From: Phormidium tenue FACHB-1050
Lineage (GTDB): Bacteria; Cyanobacteriota; Cyanobacteriia; Pseudanabaenales; Pseudanabaenaceae
Assembly (NCBI RefSeq): GCF_014696925.1
Contig: NZ_JACJQY010000009.1
Location: forward strand, 86,766-150,765
Direction of reading: 5' to 3'
Length of the DNA: 64,000 bases
A program made the position numbers and the translations under genes. How positions within the stretch are numbered: the stretch's first letter is position 1; each line of letters starts with the position of its first letter. The notes under the pieces were generated by a model. It was not told where the DNA came from, did no database searches, and saw only the letters and a program-made list of their open reading frames with translations. This document shows positions 8,942-15,918 of the stretch, piece after piece.

Positions 8942-9970
8942 ATGAAAACCAGAGCGATCGCCTTGAGCGTGATAACCGCCTTACTAGTTAGCATTCCCAG
9001 CTTTGGCAGGGTCGCCTCCTTATCCGCCGCACCCAAGGATTTTGAGCCTGAAGAAAAAATCACAATGGAAGTCTATCGGTCAGCAAATCCTGCGGTAGTA
9101 ACCATCAAAGCCGCGAATAGCACTGGCTCAGGCAGCATCATTACCCCTGAAGGCTTAGTAATTACTAATGAGCATGTCATTCGTGACGCAAAAAATGGGC
9201 TGGTCAAAATTATTAATACTGAAGGAAAAACCTATAACGGACAGGTTCTTACGGTTGATCGCAAAAATGATTTGGCTTTAGTGCGGATTAACTCTAGCGA
9301 TCGCTTTCCGACCTTAGCATTTGCCGATCGCGAAAATATTCTGGTTGGTCAAAGAGTATTTGCGATCGGTAGTCCCTTTGGATTGTCAGGTACGCTCACC
9401 ACAGGCATTCTCAGCCGTGTCGCAACCAATGGCGATCTACAAACCGATGCTAGACTCAATCCTGGGAATTCTGGGGGACCCTTGCTCAACTCTCGTGGTG
9501 AAATGATTGGTGTAAATAAAGCGATTCTTAGCCCCGATGGACGCTCCAATACAGGAATTGGCTTTGCCATAAGCGCCCCCATCGCCAAAGAATTTCTCAC
9601 CCGTAGCGCGGCGCTCATCAAGCCGAATCCTGTCGCCAGTCTTCCTAGTTCTCAGACGAAACCAGCACCTGCCCTATCTCCCCAGACCAAGGCTCCAGCG
9701 ATCGCCTCAGCTCCACCATCTACGACATTGGCGGAACGACCTCAATTAGGAGTGATTCTCAATCCAGCGAGCCTCACTGTTTATGAAGTGCGCCCTAACT
9801 CTCTGGCTAGTCTTATGGGTTTAAAACGTGGCGATCGCTTGATTGGATTAAATGGCACACCGCTCAGCGATGCTAAACAAATTGTTGATTATCTAGCTCA
9901 GCGTCCATCGGTTGCACTTTTGACCGTAGCCAGAACTACAGGTATTACCAACTATCAAATCAAATTCTAA
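8942..9970 (+). CDS. HtrA/Deg-type serine protease with PDZ domain
   Basis: A periplasmic or membrane-anchored trypsin-like protease for quality control of misfolded proteins. An N-terminal hydrophobic segment (IALSVITALLVSIPSFG) works as signal peptide or anchor. The catalytic triad is visible: His in NEHVIRD, Asp in KNDLALVRI, Ser in NPGNSGGPL. A Pro/Ala-rich linker (about 235-270) leads to one C-terminal PDZ-like domain (about 275-340; SLMGLKRGDRLIGLNGTPL). At 342 residues it is shorter than HhoA/HtrA, with a compact protease domain. The stop codon lies in the left arm of a long palindrome. Confidence 0.88.
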   Translation: MKTRAIALSVITALLVSIPSFGRVASLSAAPKDFEPEEKITMEVYRSANPAVVTIKAANSTGSGSIITPEGLVITNEHVIRDAKNGLVKIINTEGKTYNGQVLTVDRKNDLALVRINSSDRFPTLAFADRENILVGQRVFAIGSPFGLSGTLTTGILSRVATNGDLQTDARLNPGNSGGPLLNSRGEMIGVNKAILSPDGRSNTGIGFAISAPIAKEFLTRSAALIKPNPVASLPSSQTKPAPALSPQTKAPAIASAPPSTTLAERPQLGVILNPASLTVYEVRPNSLASLMGLKRGDRLIGLNGTPLSDAKQIVDYLAQRPSVALLTVARTTGITNYQIKF

Positions 9971-10025
9971 AACCGAAAAGAGAAAGGGCGGCGCTTCGCG
10001 CCGCCTTTTCTCTTTTCGGTTTTAG
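9967..10025. terminator. 28-bp palindrome after the protease gene
   Basis: Arms of 28 bp with one mismatch around a TTC loop, core GGCGGCGC/GCGCCGCC. It contains the stop codon of the protease gene and is the likely terminator. It belongs to the variable-arm palindrome class seen across the window. Confidence 0.75.
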
Positions 10026-10028
10026 AGA

Positions 10029-10180
10029 AAAGCGTGTTTGAGAAGTTTTACTTTAGCCCCCCTAGCCCCCCAATTCTGGGGGGAACCAGATTAAAGTCCC
10101 CCAGAATTGGGGGATTTAGGGGGCTAAAACATTGGCTTTAGCTCAAAAATGTGTGTACATTGACTTCTCAAACACACTTT
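10029..10180. mobile_element. Miniature element, family C (152 bp)
   Basis: Ends are 18-bp terminal inverted repeats with one mismatch: AAAGCGTGTTTGAGAAGT at the left and its complement at the right. Inside is a second large inverted repeat of C-rich and G-rich tracts (TAGCCCCCCAATTCTGGGGG against CCCCCAGAATTGGGGGATT). It codes for nothing, so it is a MITE-like element. Only one copy lies in this window. Confidence 0.7.
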
Positions 10181-10199
10181 CAGCAGACAGCACAGGTTT

Positions 10200-11210
10200 T
10201 TAAATTTGAGAAGATACATCGATCTCTCGTAAGAATTTAGCGCTATCCTCTGGCATCGCTGGATTAATATACATGCCACTACCTAACTCAAATCCTGCGG
10301 CTTTAGTTACACGCGGCACGATCGCTAAATACCAATGGAAATAGTCAGATTGCCTCTCATCGGTAGGCATAGAGCGAATTGTATAATTGTACGCAGGATT
10401 ATTTAAACCATAGTAAAGCTTAGCTAGAACTGTTTTTAGACTATAGGCAAGATCCACTAATTCGGCTTCGGAAATGTCACCAAAGCAGGAAACATGTTTC
10501 CGAGGAAATACCCATAGATGGAAAGGCGAAAGTGCCGCATAGGGAATGAAAGTGACAAAATGCTCTGTTTCTAAAACAATTCGCTCCTTTGCCTTTAGCT
10601 CGTCTCGGAGCGTATAGCAGAATAAACATTCGCCCATATCATCAAAATAACTAGTTGCTTCGACCATCCGATAGCGAATCTGGGAAGGCACAACGGGCGT
10701 GGCGGTAATTTGTGAATGGGGATGCTCTAAAGATGTCCCTGCACTCTCACCATGATTTTTAAAAATGATAATGCTCTCAATGCGCTTATCTTCACTAATA
10801 ACGTTATAGCGCTGACGATAAGCACTGAGGATATTGATCACATCATCAATTTCCATTAAGGCGATCGTGGCATTGTGATCGGGATGTTCGATCAAGACTT
10901 CGTGATAGCCGACACCTGTAATCGAGCGATGAATACCTTCACTATGACGAATGCGATCGCCTATGGGAGAAAGCGCAGGATATTTATTAGGGATAATCCT
11001 TACTCGCCAACCGCGTTCATCTTCTACGCGAAAATATTCGGTTTCCGATGGGTTTTCATTGCCCTTACAAAAAGGACAGCTATGTCTATAAATCGGCAAT
11101 TCTGGAGGAATATCATCATGCGATCGCACAAATTCATGGGGACGCTTCGATCTCTCTGTGGCAAAAATCACCCAGTCTTTAGTAATCACGTTTTGGCGAA
11201 GATGTGACAT
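10200..11210 (-). CDS. galT: Galactose-1-phosphate uridylyltransferase GalT
   Basis: Leloir-pathway enzyme swapping UMP between UDP-glucose and galactose-1-phosphate in the cytoplasm. The HPHSQ motif holds the nucleophilic His that is uridylylated; CPFCKGNE near residue 48 is the N-terminal metal-binding CxxC. The C-terminal half has the HLWVFPRKH segment of the HIT-like second domain. Its 336 residues fit the family. Alone, without galK or galE nearby. The long palindrome at 11278 separates it from the upstream GGDEF gene on the same strand. Confidence 0.92.
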   Translation of the reverse strand: MSHLRQNVITKDWVIFATERSKRPHEFVRSHDDIPPELPIYRHSCPFCKGNENPSETEYFRVEDERGWRVRIIPNKYPALSPIGDRIRHSEGIHRSITGVGYHEVLIEHPDHNATIALMEIDDVINILSAYRQRYNVISEDKRIESIIIFKNHGESAGTSLEHPHSQITATPVVPSQIRYRMVEATSYFDDMGECLFCYTLRDELKAKERIVLETEHFVTFIPYAALSPFHLWVFPRKHVSCFGDISEAELVDLAYSLKTVLAKLYYGLNNPAYNYTIRSMPTDERQSDYFHWYLAIVPRVTKAAGFELGSGMYINPAMPEDSAKFLREIDVSSQI

Positions 11211-11277
11211 AGCAATTTACGAGGTTAGGGTTTTAGAATCGGCAGGGCAAATCACCACATAATCCTAGATCTATAGC

Positions 11278-11332
11278 TAAGTTAGAGTATTTGAAAGTCT
11301 TGCGAAGCAAGACTTTCAAATACTCTAACTTA
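11278..11332 (-). terminator. Perfect 26-bp palindrome between the GGDEF gene and galT
   Basis: Arms TAAGTTAGAGTATTTGAAAG... are perfectly complementary over 26 bp around a GAA loop. It lies just after the diguanylate cyclase gene (minus strand) and probably ends that transcript. Confidence 0.75.
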
Positions 11333-11342
11333 GGCTTGAGTG

Positions 11343-12872
11343 CTAAGCGCCATCAGAGAAAACTACAGATTGATTGCGCCCCTGCTGTTTAGCACGATAA
11401 AGGGCAATATCGGCTTGCTTAATCAGTACTGATCGCTCTTGATGCAGACTTGGTAACATACTAGCCACGCCAAGACTAACCGTAACTATATCGTTGATAT
11501 CCGAATTTTGGTGAGCCAACTCTAGATTGGTAATCGCAATGCGAATCTGCTCTGAAACTACAAACGCTCCTTTGAGATCAGTATTAGGTAAAATCACTCC
11601 AAACTCCTCACCTCCATAGCGTGCCACCAAATCGGCAGGACGAGATAAAACTTGTCTAGCTGTTTGGGCGATCGCCGTTAGACAATCATCACCCATTTGA
11701 TGTCCATAGAGATCGTTATAGAGTTTGAAATAATCAATATCAAATAAGATCAAAGAGATTGGTTGTAAATCTCGGCTCAGTCTTTCCCATTCCATTTTTA
11801 GGCGATCATCAAAACAGCGACGGTTACCCACTTGGGTCAATCCATCAATATTCACCAACTTTTCTAATTCTAAATTTGCTTGTTTGAGAAGATCTTCACT
11901 GCGTTGTAATTCTGTAGTTCTCTCAATTACTTGTAATTCAAGATTCTCCATTGCTTGCTTGAGAGATAGCTGGGCTGCATTTTTTTCATCTATGACTGCC
12001 GAAAGGATTAACGATGTCAAAGCCAGCACTGCCATAAAAGATTGCAATAGTAATAAAGATGCATTGGGTTCATTGGGAATATAGAGTCCATGATTTTTTG
12101 CCGTAGCTAAAATTGCAATTAGGGAAACGATACTCACTAATAAACTTGCAAAAAAACTACCATACCGAAACACTATGAAAATCAGAATTGGCAGAAATAG
12201 ATAAGCTAAGGGATAGCCGCTCTCAAAAGCAATCCAACTAACACCTAAAAATATACTCAGTCCCAGACCTATTTCCCAAGATTTAGTCCAGATCTCTTTG
12301 TAAGAAAGGTTTTGCCATAGCAATATAGTCGGGGTAAAGATTAAATGTGGCAGTGCACTACCGAGCCACCAAGTCATCCAGCTAATGCCATAACTCGTCC
12401 ATGGGATGATTCCTGATATGCAGAGACTAGTAATCCCAAACGATGCCGATATAGTTGGTGCAAAAACTGCTGCCATAATATATAGGACAACTGTATTCAC
12501 ATGACTAAAGATTTGTTTGTGGGGTGAAAACCTTTTAATTAGATAGGTGGCAATCATGGGCTGTAGAACATTTCCACAAGCACAAGCAATCAGAATTAAT
12601 ACGAGATTAAAAAACGATAAGGAAGGGATTTTTAGTAAACCTGATGTCAGGGCATAGGTAGAGCCACCAATAATGCCTAAAATGACGCGATCGCCTAGTA
12701 AATAAACTAGGGCTAAAGTCATCCCTGAAGGAAACCAAACAGAAGCGACTGTACCAGGCAAAGTCGCAAAGTCATGACTAATCCTTACCCCATAAGCATA
12801 GGCAATTGCTACTAACAGATTCAGAATAATATATTGAGCGATTCCCCTCTGCAATAGCCAATTGCCTTTCAT
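11343..12872 (-). CDS. Membrane diguanylate cyclase (MASE1-GGDEF)
   Basis: Makes the second messenger cyclic di-GMP from two GTP. The N-terminal ~290 residues form a MASE1-type integral membrane sensor with eight or more hydrophobic segments and the conserved PGTVASVWFPSGMTLA stretch near residue 38. A coiled-coil linker (about 295-340) joins to the GGDEF domain (about 345-500), whose catalytic loop is intact (YGGEEFGV). No inhibitory RxxD is evident five residues before it. No EAL domain is present, so it is a synthase only. The signal is unknown. Confidence 0.92.
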   Translation of the reverse strand: MKGNWLLQRGIAQYIILNLLVAIAYAYGVRISHDFATLPGTVASVWFPSGMTLALVYLLGDRVILGIIGGSTYALTSGLLKIPSLSFFNLVLILIACACGNVLQPMIATYLIKRFSPHKQIFSHVNTVVLYIMAAVFAPTISASFGITSLCISGIIPWTSYGISWMTWWLGSALPHLIFTPTILLWQNLSYKEIWTKSWEIGLGLSIFLGVSWIAFESGYPLAYLFLPILIFIVFRYGSFFASLLVSIVSLIAILATAKNHGLYIPNEPNASLLLLQSFMAVLALTSLILSAVIDEKNAAQLSLKQAMENLELQVIERTTELQRSEDLLKQANLELEKLVNIDGLTQVGNRRCFDDRLKMEWERLSRDLQPISLILFDIDYFKLYNDLYGHQMGDDCLTAIAQTARQVLSRPADLVARYGGEEFGVILPNTDLKGAFVVSEQIRIAITNLELAHQNSDINDIVTVSLGVASMLPSLHQERSVLIKQADIALYRAKQQGRNQSVVFSDGA

Positions 12873-12914
12873 GCAATATCCTGTAAAACTATCAGGCTTT
12901 TCTTATTTTACAGC

Positions 12915-13769
12915 CTAAACCACCTCTTTTAGCATCCAAAATCCCGCAAAATGTTCTTCATCAGGATTTTTTTGGACTGCTAAGAAATGAAATCCCTGAG
13001 AATTTTGTTTAGCTTTCTCAAAGGTGGCTCCTTGGGCGATCGCTTCTTTATCCTTGGGTGCTAGCAAATTAGCCAAAACCCATTGGGCATCAGCACTTGC
13101 TTCTAATTGCATCTGGGTGCGATCGCCTAGTAAGTTGCGCTCAAATTTGATAAATACAGGATCAACACCTGACATCCAAGCTGCTAGAGCCGTCGCCCTT
13201 GACGAAATAATAATAATCCCTGAAATAATTGTGTCAGGATCAAGATGGCTAATATCAAGCAGTTCGCTAAAGTCCATCGACCATTCCTTTGCTTCGGCAA
13301 AATCCCCTGCCTTCAGCGACACCAAGATCCACCGTTCGCCCGTCAGTGCGTCGGGAACAGGCTTAGGATCTTGGGCTGCTAATACTTTCAATGGCAACGG
13401 ATTAGGATCAACGGCTTGAAATCCATCACGGTTAGGATAAATGCTCGCCATTCTCTCCACTAACCAAGCTGACATCGTAAATACGCGACGAGTGGCTTGT
13501 CCAGTGATTCCTGCGAGCTTACAACCACGCATAATAATATTCGTCATGCTGGGACGGAAAAAGCGGATCTTAATCGGAGTTTGTCCTGTGCTGTTTACGC
13601 AGTCGGTGAGTTGCTTGGCTAACCATTCGGAGTTCACTTCTGTGGAGGGGCATTCGCGCACCCATTCAACCTGGCGATCTCGATCGCAGATCAGCAATTC
13701 CCAAACTTTTTTATTATTGCTATCCAGTAAGGGACGGGAATAAAAATCTAACTCCCAAATATTCGACAT
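12915..13769 (-). CDS. Tab2/Atab2-family RNA-binding protein (DUF1092)
   Basis: Starts with the family signature WELDFYSRPLLD and continues with KVWELLICD and a C-terminal conserved WVLANLLAPKD segment. Homologues in algae and plants (Tab2, Atab2) bind the psaB or psbA mRNA leaders and promote their translation; a role in photosystem assembly is expected here from homology. Its 284 residues are typical. No membrane segment or signal peptide. Single gene, followed by the accessory region on one side and the GGDEF gene on the other. Confidence 0.85.
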   Translation of the reverse strand: MSNIWELDFYSRPLLDSNNKKVWELLICDRDRQVEWVRECPSTEVNSEWLAKQLTDCVNSTGQTPIKIRFFRPSMTNIIMRGCKLAGITGQATRRVFTMSAWLVERMASIYPNRDGFQAVDPNPLPLKVLAAQDPKPVPDALTGERWILVSLKAGDFAEAKEWSMDFSELLDISHLDPDTIISGIIIISSRATALAAWMSGVDPVFIKFERNLLGDRTQMQLEASADAQWVLANLLAPKDKEAIAQGATFEKAKQNSQGFHFLAVQKNPDEEHFAGFWMLKEVV

Positions 13770-13971
13770 AACTTAATTTCTAACTTGACTTTGTATAACA
13801 TGGCTTTTTTCATGTTATCGCGATCGCTACCTCTAGAGTTTTTTAGGTGTGGGATTTTGGCTAGGCGATCGCGAATATAGGCAGTTGTTTCCGCAAGTCC
13901 TGCAAAGTAGTGCAGCAAATTAGGATGAGTAGGGGTTATTCAGAATTTAGTGCAAGGCTAATCCATGTTAA

Positions 13972-13989
13972 TATATCAAATGTGATATA
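13972..13989 (+). promoter_or_regulatory. Palindromic operator before the HigB-like module
   Basis: ATATCA and TGATAT are perfectly complementary around a 4-base spacer, eight bases upstream of the first toxin ATG. Its place fits an autoregulatory operator bound by the HTH antitoxin encoded downstream. Confidence 0.5.
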
Positions 13990-13996
13990 AAGCAAT

Positions 13997-14330
13997 ATGG
14001 ACAATCAAAGTAAACCTTTAGTGTGGCTGCATGGAGAAGTTAAGACTCCGCCTTTCAGTCAAGAAATACGGGTAGAAACAGGTGTTCTACTTAGGCAATT
14101 GCAGCAAGGATTGTCTCTCGGATTACCTCATTCTCGTCCTATGCCAAGTATTCGGAGAAGGCTGTCATGAGTTACGCATTAGAGATGCTGATAAAAACTG
14201 GAGAATCATTTATCGAATTGATGATGATGCAATTCTAATTGTGGAGGTTTTTAACAAATCAACGAGAGCGACTCCCAAGAATGTGATTGAAGTTTGCAAA
14301 AAACGCCTTAGTAAATACGATGCTGACTAG
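13997..14330 (+). pseudogene. HigB/Gp49-like toxin, frameshifted
   Basis: From ATG 13997 the frame gives a typical N-terminus (KPLVWLHGEVKTPPF, then LLRQLQQG) but stops at a TGA at 14168. The rest of the family (GEGCHELRIRDADKNWRIIYR, then VIEVCKKRL) continues in another frame to 14330. One extra base, most simply C14153 in ATTCGGAG, explains the break. The family (phage-derived Gp49-like, HigB) are ribosome-dependent mRNA interferases. As read, the toxin is inactivated while the antitoxin behind it is intact. A sequencing error or programmed frameshift cannot be excluded. Confidence 0.75.
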
Positions 14331-14343
14331 CAGGATTAATGCG

Positions 14344-14658
14344 ATGGATTTAGATAAAAGAGCACGTTTGGAGTCTAAGGGCTGGAAGGTCGGTACAGTT
14401 TCAGATTTTTTAGAGTTAACACCTGAAGAATCTGTTTTGGTAGAAATTAAGTTGGCTCTTAGTCAAAGCTTGAAGGAGCGTCGGCAAAAGCTGATGACTC
14501 AAAGTGAACTTGCTTCTAAGATGAGTTCTAGTCAGCCTCGGATCGCTAAAGCTGAAAATGGTGATGCTTCTGTTTCTATTGAGTTATTGATTAGGGCAAT
14601 GTTGGCGACTGGTGCGACTCCTCAAGATATTGGACAGGTTATTGCTGGCGTAGGTTAA
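14344..14658 (+). CDS. HTH (XRE-type) antitoxin
   Basis: A 104-residue protein with a Cro/C1-type helix-turn-helix at about residues 47-100 (MTQSELASKMSSSQPRIAKAE, recognition helix in the SSQPRIAKAE part). The frame extends to 14287, but that part overlaps the toxin tail; ATG 14344 gives MDLDKRARLESKGW, a normal HigA-like N-terminus. Directly follows the HigB-like toxin and probably represses the pair through the palindrome at 13972. Confidence 0.82.
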   Translation: MDLDKRARLESKGWKVGTVSDFLELTPEESVLVEIKLALSQSLKERRQKLMTQSELASKMSSSQPRIAKAENGDASVSIELLIRAMLATGATPQDIGQVIAGVG

Positions 14659-14661
14659 GCG

Positions 14662-14790
14662 ATGGTTGCGGCAAGTCGAGATATGTCGATAGATGCGTTG
14701 CTAAAATTTTATATTGGGAATGGGTTGCGCGAAGATAAGGCTAAGTTATTTAGCGATCGCAAATCTCTCCACGAAAAAGGCGATCGCTAA
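14662..14790 (+). CDS. Small ORF or gene fragment
   Basis: Begins 3 bases after the antitoxin stop and encodes 42 residues (SIDALLKFYIGNGLRED...), ending in residues read from two HIP1 octamers. The first 30 residues look like a real folded N-terminus; the tail does not. Possibly the degraded start of another antitoxin-like gene. No family is assigned. Confidence 0.3.
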   Translation: MVAASRDMSIDALLKFYIGNGLREDKAKLFSDRKSLHEKGDR

Positions 14791-14880
14791 GAAATAAATC
14801 CCACACAATCACAATATTCATGATTTCATATTTTCATTGTAAGATCTAAATTATGAGAGATCTAACATTGAGGTAACAAA

Positions 14881-15105
14881 ATGGAAAATCAATTAATTGT
14901 AAGAGATCCTGAAATTCTCTCTGGAATACCTATATTTAAGGGAACTAGAGTTCCTGTAAAGAACTTGGTTGATTATCTGGAAGCAGGAGACTCTCTGGAA
15001 GAATTTTTAGATGACTTCCCAACTGTGCAGAAAGAAAAAGTAGTGAAGTTTTTGAATTTATCAATCAAATATTATTTGGCACATGATTATGAAAGTGCTG
15101 CTTGA
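14881..15105 (+). CDS. DUF433-family antitoxin
   Basis: 74 residues with the DUF433 pattern: IVRDPEILSGIPIFKGTRVPVKNLVDYLEAG, then a helical segment ending near the C-terminus. DUF433 proteins are HTH-like antitoxins normally paired with a DUF5615 PIN-like nuclease whose start overlaps theirs. That partner does start at 15089 in the overlapping frame but is cut to 14 codons. A TATA-like region and a GAGGTAAC ribosome site precede the ATG. Confidence 0.85.
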   Translation: MENQLIVRDPEILSGIPIFKGTRVPVKNLVDYLEAGDSLEEFLDDFPTVQKEKVVKFLNLSIKYYLAHDYESAA

Positions 15106-15133
15106 TGAGTGCTTGCCCAAAAATTTTCCCTAA
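15089..15133 (+). pseudogene. Truncated DUF5615 (PIN-like) toxin start
   Basis: ATG inside the DUF433 tail opens a frame MKVLLDECLPKNFP and then stops. MKVLLDECLP is the characteristic DUF5615 N-terminus with the first acidic active-site residue. The family is normally over 100 residues, so the rest has been lost. The break point coincides with the 3' end of the opposite-strand PIN gene, whose stop overlaps this TAA. Confidence 0.7.
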
Positions 15134-15537
15134 ATCCGTGAACTTTCTTCATAGGCTTGAAAATCTACAGGGGCAATAATATCAATATTCTCGAATCGGG
15201 CAATCGCTAACAAATCTTTATCTCCCGTAACGATACATTGAGCTTTACCTGCCAAAGCTGTTGCCAAAATCCAATCATCATCAATATCTCGACATACTTG
15301 CTGCTCTAATGGAGATGGGATAACTATTTCCATCTTTGAGCAAAATATTGATAAAGCTTCATTTATATCTTCTGTCTTATACTTGAATTTCTTTTGGAGT
15401 TTTTCTGCGAGTTCATCCAGTATAAATTTGGAGGAAATAATTTCATGAACTTTGAGCGAGTTTTCTACAAGTGCATAACATTTACCTCTAGAGATCAGTG
15501 ATGCTATTAAAACATTGGTATCAAGAACTATTCTCAT
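15130..15537 (-). CDS. PIN-domain toxin (VapC-like)
   Basis: A 135-residue putative ribonuclease with PIN-domain acidic residues: Asp in IVLDTNVLI near the N-terminus, Glu in ILDELAEKL, Asp pair in CRDIDDDWILATAL and Asp in VTGDKDLL. VapC-type PIN toxins cleave tRNA or rRNA. Its ATG overlaps the stop of the upstream antitoxin by 4 bases (ATGA), a standard translationally coupled toxin-antitoxin layout. All key residues look intact. Confidence 0.88.
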   Translation of the reverse strand: MRIVLDTNVLIASLISRGKCYALVENSLKVHEIISSKFILDELAEKLQKKFKYKTEDINEALSIFCSKMEIVIPSPLEQQVCRDIDDDWILATALAGKAQCIVTGDKDLLAIARFENIDIIAPVDFQAYEESSRI

Positions 15538-15767
15538 GACACCATTTCAAAGATATCTTCATCAGTAAATCCACCTTGCAGGTCAGCTTGTTTAAGCATT
15601 TTTTCGCGTAATGTTTGCAATCTACGCACTAAAAGATATTCGCGAACTGCGCGTTCGATGAGTTCGAGAGATGAGATTGCTTCAATCTGCGATCGCGCTT
15701 CGAGTGAATCTCTGACATCGGCTGGTAAGTTTAGAGTGATAGCTTCTTGCATGGAAGTTAAAAGCAT
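15534..15767 (-). CDS. Ribbon-helix-helix-type antitoxin
   Basis: 77 residues; EAITLNLPADVRDSLEARSQIEAISSLELIERAVREYL has the beta strand plus two helices of the RHH fold, followed by a flexible C-terminus that would wrap the toxin. The start may be ATG 15767 or ATG 15752 (MQEAITLNLP), the latter matching typical RHH proteins better. Operonic with the PIN toxin. Confidence 0.8.
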   Translation of the reverse strand: MLLTSMQEAITLNLPADVRDSLEARSQIEAISSLELIERAVREYLLVRRLQTLREKMLKQADLQGGFTDEDIFEMVS

Positions 15768-15918
15768 TGGTTGTCTTTATTTTAGCAAAGTGGGTAATGT
15801 CGTCTGGTCGCTTTTGCTGCCATTGTTGTTATCGCTCTTCACCGTGTTTAGTCTAAATAATATTCATGGCGATCGCTAATCTCTCCATAAAAATCGCGAT
15901 CGCTTAAAGTAAAATCAT

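Noticed and set aside
10875..11207. 110-codon open frame on the plus strand inside galT
   Set aside because: Antisense of a clearly recognised gene; no family motif or ribosome site.
13024..13743. Open frames of 131 and 100 codons antisense to the Tab2 gene
   Set aside because: Composition and lack of motifs show that they are shadows of the coding strand.
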